Origin: Myxococcales bacterium
Lineage (GTDB): Bacteria; Myxococcota_A; Polyangia; Polyangiales; JADJMO01
Assembly: GCA_021783935.1 (NCBI GenBank)
Contig: JAJXTK010000423.1
Location: 1-5,865 of the forward strand
Length of the DNA: 5,865 nucleotides
Reading direction: 5' to 3'
Shown one piece after another: positions 1-5,865 of this stretch; the first letter of the stretch is position 1, and every line of letters begins with the position of its first letter. The notes beneath the pieces were generated by a model. The model did no database searches, was not told the DNA's origin, and worked only from the letters and a program-made list of their open reading frames with translations. The translations under genes were made by a program, and so were the position numbers.

Positions 1-140
1 TCGCAGGCTGTGCGATGAGTCCGCGCCCGACCGATTTTCTCCCGCGTCATTCCTCGGTCTTTCGCGCGATTCACCACAGCCTGCTGACGGTCACAGTTTC
101 CGCAGGCCGTTTTTCAACGGCCTGCTAGATCGGATCGCCC
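1..140. other. Non-coding leader upstream of the membrane-protein gene
   Basis: No reading frame here looks like a gene. One frame enters at base 1 and stops at TGA 16-18, too short to tell whether it is the end of an upstream gene. The stretch is less GC-rich than the genes around it and contains four copies of GCAGGCYGT in alternating orientation (3-11, 76-84 reversed, 102-110, 117-125 reversed). An in-frame TAG at 126-128 rules out an earlier start for the gene at 141. The promoter of that gene should lie here, but I cannot point to convincing -35 and -10 boxes. Confidence 0.6.
102..125 (+). terminator. Perfect 10-bp hairpin, possible terminator or attenuator
   Basis: GCAGGCCGTT (102-111) and its exact reverse complement AACGGCCTGC (116-125) enclose a 4-base TTTC loop. 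The hairpin is only 15 bases before the ATG at 141 and is not followed by a T-run. It could end transcription coming from the left, or sit in the 5' leader of the downstream gene and act as an attenuator. The structure is seen directly; its function is inferred. Confidence 0.4.
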
Positions 141-1448
141 ATGCGGGGCCATTCGCGGCTCGTCGTCGTTCTGTCGCTGTCGCTCGGGCTCGGGGTCGCC
201 GCGAGCGCGTCGTCCACGCGTGTCGCCGCCGAGGACCTTCAGACCGACTCGACGACGAAGGTGCTCTCGCCCGATCCGGGGACCACGACGCTGACGCCGT
301 CCGGGCCGACGACGAAGCCGGGCGCTCCGGTGGGCTCGGGGCCCGCCAACGGGCCGTCGTCGAGCCCCGCGTCGCCCCCGGTCACCGAGCGACGCGCGCC
401 TCCGATCGCCTCCGCGCCGCCCGCCGACGACGCGAGCGCGACCGCGCCGGGCGACGACGCGTCGAGCGCCCCTGCCGTCGCGCCGCCCCAAGCCTCTGCG
501 AGCGCGCGCGCGTCTTCTCGCGGGCCGCTGCTCTTCGAACGCCGCTCGATTTCGCTCGGGGCGGCGGACCTCGCCGTCTCGCTGCGCGCGCCGAAGGATT
601 GGCCGGAGCTTGCCAAGGAGCGCCTGCCCGAGGTCGCGCCGAACCCGGACGTGACCCTCGCCGTCGAGCGAGGCTTCGGAGTGCACGACCCCCTCGGGAG
701 CCCCCCCGACCTGCGCGAGGTCGTCATCGCGTGCGGCAAGGGGTCGGCCGAGTACTGGGCCGACAACATCCGCGACGCGGCCTTCACGGAGATGATCGCC
801 GCGGTCGAGAGCGAGGCGAAGAAGTACAGCGACCTGTCGTCGATCGACCCCGACCCGCAGCGCCCCGCGGGCAGCCGGATCGAGCAGCCGTTCGCGGCCG
901 AGGCGAAGCTCTCGGGCCCGAGCAAGGCGAAACAGGGGAACGAGTCGGCGAAGCTCCAGGGGCTCTCGTTCCTCGGCTTCTACAAGGACGGCTCCACGAC
1001 CAACGTGCTCGCCTGCACCATCACGTGCGCGAACGTCGTCGAGGGGAACGACCCCGGCGTCTGCGGCGACGTCATCGGGTCGATCGAGGTTTCCGGCTCG
1101 TTCGTGCCCGCGCCGAAGCGATCGTGGCTCGCGCAGTCGGTCTTCGCGCTCAAGCAGAACCCGACGGTGATGTGGCTCGCCGTGATCGGCGGCGTCTTTG
1201 CGCTGCTGTTGCTGATCCTCGTGCCGCTCCTGCTGCTTCGGCGCCGACGCTCCTCCGCCACGGGCGAGCACGATGGGAGCGACGATCACGACGCCGACGA
1301 CGAGCACGACGACGGCTACGACGAGGGGTACGAGGCTGGGCTCGCCGCCGCGCGCGCGCAGGCGCTCGCCGCCGTGGAAGGGCTGACGGCCAGCGCGCCG
1401 CCGCCGGACGGCTACTACGATCCGACGACGCTCGCGCGACGAGGCTGA
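141..1448 (+). CDS. Exported single-pass membrane protein of unknown function with Asp/His-rich inner tail
   Basis: This 435-residue protein belongs to no family I recognise with confidence. Residues 1-23 form a signal peptide (MRGHSR, then a Leu/Val/Ala core, likely cleavage after ASA at 21-23). Residues 33-127 are a Pro/Ser/Ala/Thr-rich flexible linker. Residues 128-322 form a globular outer domain opening with LFERRSISLG and containing Cys at 198, 292, 296 and 308; the last three could form disulfides. A strongly hydrophobic helix at about 343-366 is followed by RRRR, so the C-terminus should be cytoplasmic. Residues 376-395 are packed with Asp, His and Glu, and the protein ends in an Ala-rich helix and a short Pro/Tyr tail. 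The 'sLrAPKDWPE' segment faintly recalls PsbP/Mog1-type folds, which is only a guess. The ATG at 141 is chosen because it gives the signal peptide and an in-frame stop lies at 126-128; there is no strong Shine-Dalgarno sequence. Confidence 0.85.
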   Translation: MRGHSRLVVVLSLSLGLGVAASASSTRVAAEDLQTDSTTKVLSPDPGTTTLTPSGPTTKPGAPVGSGPANGPSSSPASPPVTERRAPPIASAPPADDASATAPGDDASSAPAVAPPQASASARASSRGPLLFERRSISLGAADLAVSLRAPKDWPELAKERLPEVAPNPDVTLAVERGFGVHDPLGSPPDLREVVIACGKGSAEYWADNIRDAAFTEMIAAVESEAKKYSDLSSIDPDPQRPAGSRIEQPFAAEAKLSGPSKAKQGNESAKLQGLSFLGFYKDGSTTNVLACTITCANVVEGNDPGVCGDVIGSIEVSGSFVPAPKRSWLAQSVFALKQNPTVMWLAVIGGVFALLLLILVPLLLLRRRRSSATGEHDGSDDHDADDEHDDGYDEGYEAGLAAARAQALAAVEGLTASAPPPDGYYDPTTLARRG

Positions 1449-1449
1449 G

Positions 1450-1608
1450 GGGAGCTTCCGGGTGCACCCGACGGGCGAGCGCGTCATCGGGTGGGGCTTC
1501 CTCGGCTCGACGTCGCCCACCCCCGCGATGTCGGAGGTCGACGCCCTCGGCAACGTGCTGATGGACCTCGCGTTCACCAACGGCTCGCGCAGCTACCGCG
1601 TCGTGTAG
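1450..1608 (+). pseudogene. C-terminal remnant of an arylsulfotransferase-like protein
   Basis: One base after the preceding stop codon, in a different frame, 52 codons read as a typical protein end: GSFRVHPTGERVIGWGF, then SEVDALGNVLMDLAF and SRSYRVV, closed by TAG at 1606-1608. The order 'GS.r..p.Gn.viGWG', 'sEvd..GnV...l.F', 'SYRv' matches, from memory, the last blades of bacterial arylsulfotransferase (ASST) beta-propellers, which transfer sulfate between phenolic compounds in the periplasm. The rest of such a protein (several hundred residues, including the catalytic histidine) is absent, and the same frame upstream has a stop at 1384-1386 and no likeness. Past the TAG the frame still reads VGLDELDLDVPR, a plausible native continuation, so the TAG may itself be a nonsense mutation. 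I infer a decayed gene truncated by a deletion near 1440-1450. The family assignment is from pattern memory only. Confidence 0.5.
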
Positions 1609-1693
1609 GTCGGGCTCGACGAGCTCGACCTCGACGTGCCGCGCAAGAGCGCGGTCGCGGTCGCGCCGCAGCGCAGAGCGCGACACGCGCGAC

Positions 1694-1721
1694 GCCCCCG
1701 CAAGCTCACGCCTGCGGGGGC
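1694..1721. terminator. Hairpin between convergent genes, likely bidirectional terminator
   Basis: GCCCCCGCA (1694-1702) pairs perfectly with TGCGGGGGC (1713-1721), a 9-bp, almost all G/C stem with a 10-base loop. It lies 25 bp beyond the lon stop codon (lon runs leftward) and about 85 bp after the TAG of the remnant on the other strand. There is no T-run on the exit side in either direction, so it is not a classical intrinsic terminator. Its position between converging genes still makes a transcript-end role the simplest reading. Confidence 0.5.
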
Positions 1722-1746
1722 CTAAAACCACCGACGCGCGCGAGGC

Positions 1747-4236
<2,490 letters not shown>

Positions 4237-4242
4237 TCGTGG

Positions 4243-4247
4243 CTCCT
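4243..4247 (-). promoter_or_regulatory. Ribosome-binding site of lon
   Basis: On the minus strand AGGAG stands six bases before the ATG at 4236-4234. It is a near-perfect Shine-Dalgarno match at good spacing, and it decides in favour of this start over the open frame reaching back to 4572. Confidence 0.8.
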
Positions 4248-4257
4248 GGGGTGCCGG

Positions 4258-4275
4258 CTCTCGGGGCTCTCGGGG
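4258..4275. repeat. Tandem 9-base repeat in the lon leader
   Basis: CTCTCGGGG occurs twice back to back on the plus strand (4258-4266 and 4267-4275), followed by a partial third copy, TCTCGAATCGGGG. It lies between the candidate promoter and the lon ribosome-binding site, so it would be in the 5' untranslated leader. It could be a slippage product or a protein-binding site; nothing distinguishes these. Confidence 0.45.
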
Positions 4276-4308
4276 TCTCGAATCGGGGTCGGAAGGCCCG
4301 ATCGTTCT

Positions 4309-4338
4309 TGCATAGTGAAAATGCGCGTCGAGCGCGAA
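4309..4338 (-). promoter_or_regulatory. Weak promoter candidate for lon
   Basis: On the minus strand TTCGCG (4338-4333) and TATGCA (4314-4309) are separated by 18 bases inside the only AT-richer patch of the gap. Each box matches the sigma-70 consensus at only 3 of 6 positions. If correct, transcription would begin near 4300 and leave a leader of about 65 bases. Support is position and base composition rather than sequence match. Confidence 0.2.
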
Positions 4339-4504
4339 CTGTTTCGAAGATGCGCGAAAGCCGCGATCGGTTCGTCTGCGAGGCCTCGGGCCGGCGCATT
4401 TCGGCCCTGGTGTCGGCGCGCCACGGACGCGGCGCCCCGAAGATGCGAGCCTCGACGGCGCGGTCACGGTTCGCCCTCGTCGTGCCCACGATGGGGCTCG
4501 AGCG

Positions 4505-4529
4505 GCGTGGTCCAGGAGAGGACCCACGC
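4505..4529 (-). terminator. Hairpin downstream of the LysM gene, possible terminator
   Basis: GCGTGGTCC (4505-4513) pairs with GGACCCACGC (4520-4529), a 9-bp stem with one bulged base and a 6-base AGGAGA loop. It lies about 50 bp beyond the stop codon of the leftward LysM gene and before the likely lon promoter. It could separate the two transcription units. No T-run follows it on the minus strand, so the function is inferred. Confidence 0.35.
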
Positions 4530-4581
4530 GACCAGAGCGCGCGGCGCTCCCCCTCGAGGCGCCCCGCGTCATCGCGTCGGC

Positions 4582-5577
4582 TCAACGCGGCGTCGTGGCC
4601 GACGGCGCAGCGACTGCGGGGCGAGCAAGCAGGTCGCGCGCGTGGTCGCAGGCCTCGCGCACCTTCGGGCTCGTCTCCGCTGCCTCGAGGTGCTCGACGG
4701 TGACGTTCTGGAGGTAGCGACGACAGGCCTCGATCGCGGCGCCGTGAGCTTCGAGCGCGACGTACGCCACGGTGAGCAGCTTGCCGATGCGCGCCTGCTG
4801 CGGCCGCGTCGCGTCGCCGAGGCCGACGAGCCGCTCGCCGAGCCCGACCGCGTCGATCCATCGGCCGTCGCGCACGAGCGTGTGAAGCTCCGGCAGGCGC
4901 TCGTCGATCTCCTTCTGCCGCGCGCGCGCCTCGCCGCCGGCCTCGCTCCGGACCAGCTCCCGCGCGCGCTCGGCCTGCGCCTTGCCGAGCGCCGTCAGCG
5001 GCAGATCGACCAGCGGGATCAGCACGGCCTGGCCACGCCGCAGATCGTTGCCGGGCAGGTCGTTGAACACCACGAGCTGCCAGGCCAGCATCTTGTCGCC
5101 GAGGTAGCGCTGCGCGAGGTCGAAGACGTTCTCGTCGTCGCCGGCCACGTGCCGCAGCACGTACGGAATCACGATCTCGGTGCCCGGCTCCGGTGGGGTC
5201 CAGGGCTTCTGCCCGTTCGCGCCGGCGAGGATGTGCGCGCGATCCGCGGCGCCGAGGAAGCGATCCGCGAGCTCCGGCCAGCTGTCGCCGAGGGTCGTCC
5301 GCCAGTGCCCGAGCGCGGGGACCTCGAGGCGCATGCCGGCCGCGATCGAGCTCCCGCCGTGGACGTCGAGGGCGTTGGCGCCGACGAGCACGTATTCGAA
5401 GTCCGCGCGGCCATACATGTCCTTGGCGATCGACGCGAGCGTCTCCCCCTTGCGGACCACGTGCGTGAAGGCGCGCGCGTCGCCGACCCCCGTGCCGAGC
5501 GCGAGCCCGATCGCGAGCCCGAGCCGCGCGGCGATCGCGAGCGTGCGCAGCGAGCGGCGAGGCGCGCGGGCGATCAT
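4582..5577 (-). CDS. Exported LysM-repeat protein with helical TPR-like C-terminal half
   Basis: The 331-residue product begins with a signal peptide (Arg-rich start, hydrophobic core about 13-30, likely cleavage after ARA at 34-36), so it acts in the periplasm or at the cell surface. Residues 38-87 are a clear LysM domain (HVVRKGETLASIAKDMYG, ending GMRLEVPAL). Two more degenerate LysM-like units follow at about 91-138 (DSWPELADRFLG to IVIPY) and 143-189 (ENVFDLAQRYLG to AVLIPL). LysM domains typically bind peptidoglycan N-acetylglucosamine. From about 195 the protein is helical: a charged, coiled-coil-like stretch (200-225), then helix pairs resembling tetratricopeptide repeats (226-318), and a short Ala/Pro/Thr tail. 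There is no catalytic domain, so a structural or scaffolding role is inferred. The ATG overlaps the stop of the upstream gene (ATGA) with no strong Shine-Dalgarno, which suggests translational coupling; the signal peptide supports this start. Confidence 0.9.
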   Translation of the reverse strand: MIARAPRRSLRTLAIAARLGLAIGLALGTGVGDARAFTHVVRKGETLASIAKDMYGRADFEYVLVGANALDVHGGSSIAAGMRLEVPALGHWRTTLGDSWPELADRFLGAADRAHILAGANGQKPWTPPEPGTEIVIPYVLRHVAGDDENVFDLAQRYLGDKMLAWQLVVFNDLPGNDLRRGQAVLIPLVDLPLTALGKAQAERARELVRSEAGGEARARQKEIDERLPELHTLVRDGRWIDAVGLGERLVGLGDATRPQQARIGKLLTVAYVALEAHGAAIEACRRYLQNVTVEHLEAAETSPKVREACDHARDLLARPAVAAPSATTPR

Positions 5578-5865
5578 GGCGTCGTCGCCGAGCTGAGCGT
5601 GGAGGGGACGCCGAAGGGGGAGCGCGAGCCGTCCGAGGCGATCGGCGCGACCGACGGCGTCGGGGCGGCTGGCGCGAACTCGTCGGCGTGCGCAGGGGTC
5701 GGGACGTCGAGCGCGACGTCGAGCGTGCGGCTCTCGCCCGCCTTGAGCTCGACCACGCGCCGCTGGGTCGAGGCAGCCGGGTGCGCGAAGGTCACGACGT
5801 GCCGGCCGGCTCGCACGACCAGCGGCGCGCCGCCGGGCGTGACGGCGACGCGCTGGCCGGCGAGG
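5574..5865 (-). CDS. PEGA-domain-like protein, C-terminal part only
   Basis: The reading frame enters from beyond the right edge of the window and ends at the TGA at 5576-5574; only the last 96 residues are visible. The first 50 or so resemble a PEGA-type beta-sandwich repeat: GGAPLVVRAGRHVVTF, then RRVVELKAGESRTLDVAL, with the usual 'aG.h.v....' and '..v.l.aGes..v.v.L' strands. PEGA domains are common in surface or envelope proteins, and in myxobacteria they also occur on larger proteins such as kinases or TPR proteins; which applies here cannot be seen. The last 44 residues are a Pro/Ala/Ser/Thr-rich tail with no domain. The GTG at 5816-5814 lies inside the domain and is not a credible start. 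The stop overlaps the LysM start by 4 bases, so the two are probably one operon. Confidence 0.75.
   Translation of the reverse strand, partial: LAGQRVAVTPGGAPLVVRAGRHVVTFAHPAASTQRRVVELKAGESRTLDVALDVPTPAHADEFAPAAPTPSVAPIASDGSRSPFGVPSTLSSATTP

Larger units (their letters stand above)
4237..4581. other. 345-bp intergenic region upstream of lon
   Basis: No convincing gene is present; reading frames here are Arg/Ser-rich shadows. From lon outward it holds the ribosome-binding site, a tandem 9-base repeat (4258-4275), an AT-richer patch (about 4301-4350) where the lon promoter most likely sits, a small 6-bp inverted repeat (GGGCCG 4388-4393 with CGGCCC 4402-4407), and a larger hairpin near the end of the LysM gene (4505-4529). 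The length supports independent transcription of lon. No CIRCE element (TTAGCACTC-N9-GAGTGCTAA) or clear sigma-32-type promoter is visible. Confidence 0.6.

Noticed and set aside
114..1580. Long open frame on the minus strand opposite the membrane-protein gene
   Set aside because: The translation is Arg/Gly/Ala-rich with no domain. It is a typical high-GC shadow of the plus-strand gene, which has a signal peptide and a membrane helix.
4543..4563. Inverted repeat GGCGCT/GGCGCC just past the LysM stop codon
   Set aside because: It is only 5 bp plus a G-U pair in very GC-rich DNA; such repeats are expected by chance, and the hairpin at 4505-4529 is better.
4237..4572. Open frame extending lon upstream by 112 residues
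   Set aside because: The extension is Arg/Pro/Ser-rich and unlike any Lon N-terminus, while the ATG at 4236 has a strong ribosome-binding site and begins the canonical domain.
4239..4703. Plus-strand open frame spanning the lon-LysM gap
   Set aside because: Its composition is Arg/Ser/Pro-rich, it runs antisense into the LysM gene, and I saw no ribosome-binding site or domain.

Overview
The window is very GC-rich (G/C at almost every third codon position). Its gene content suggests a deltaproteobacterium of the myxobacterial type, possibly the Polyangiales: proline/serine/alanine-rich exported proteins of unknown function, a LysM/TPR protein next to a PEGA-type protein, and a Lon protease that, from memory, resembles Myxococcus LonV. 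This placement is inference; no rRNA or other marker gene is present.

Layout, left to right. Positions 1-140 are a non-coding leader with a perfect 10-bp hairpin and four alternating copies of a 9-base motif. At 141-1448 (+) is an uncharacterised exported, single-pass membrane protein with a low-complexity linker, a Cys-containing outer domain, one transmembrane helix and an Asp/His-rich inner tail. Directly after its stop codon, 1450-1608 (+) looks like the orphaned C-terminal end of an arylsulfotransferase-like protein, a probable gene remnant. A hairpin at 1694-1721 lies between the converging transcription units. At 1747-4236 (-) is a complete ATP-dependent Lon protease with all key ATPase and protease residues. 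Its 5' side is a 345-bp gap (4237-4581) holding the ribosome-binding site, a weak promoter candidate and a possible terminator hairpin for the next gene. At 4582-5577 (-) is an exported LysM-repeat protein with a helical, TPR-like C-terminal half. Its start overlaps by 4 bases (ATGA) the stop of a gene at 5574 to beyond 5865 (-), of which only a PEGA-like C-terminus is visible.

How the genes relate. The PEGA and LysM genes are very likely co-transcribed and translationally coupled, suggesting a shared envelope job. lon has the same orientation but is separated by 345 bp, so it probably has its own promoter. The left-hand membrane protein is convergent to lon and has no evident functional link to it. 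I see no RNA gene, CRISPR array, insertion sequence, phage gene or defence system. I did not find a convincing new multi-gene system; the most notable items are the sulfotransferase remnant, the repeated-motif leader and the unusual left-hand membrane protein.
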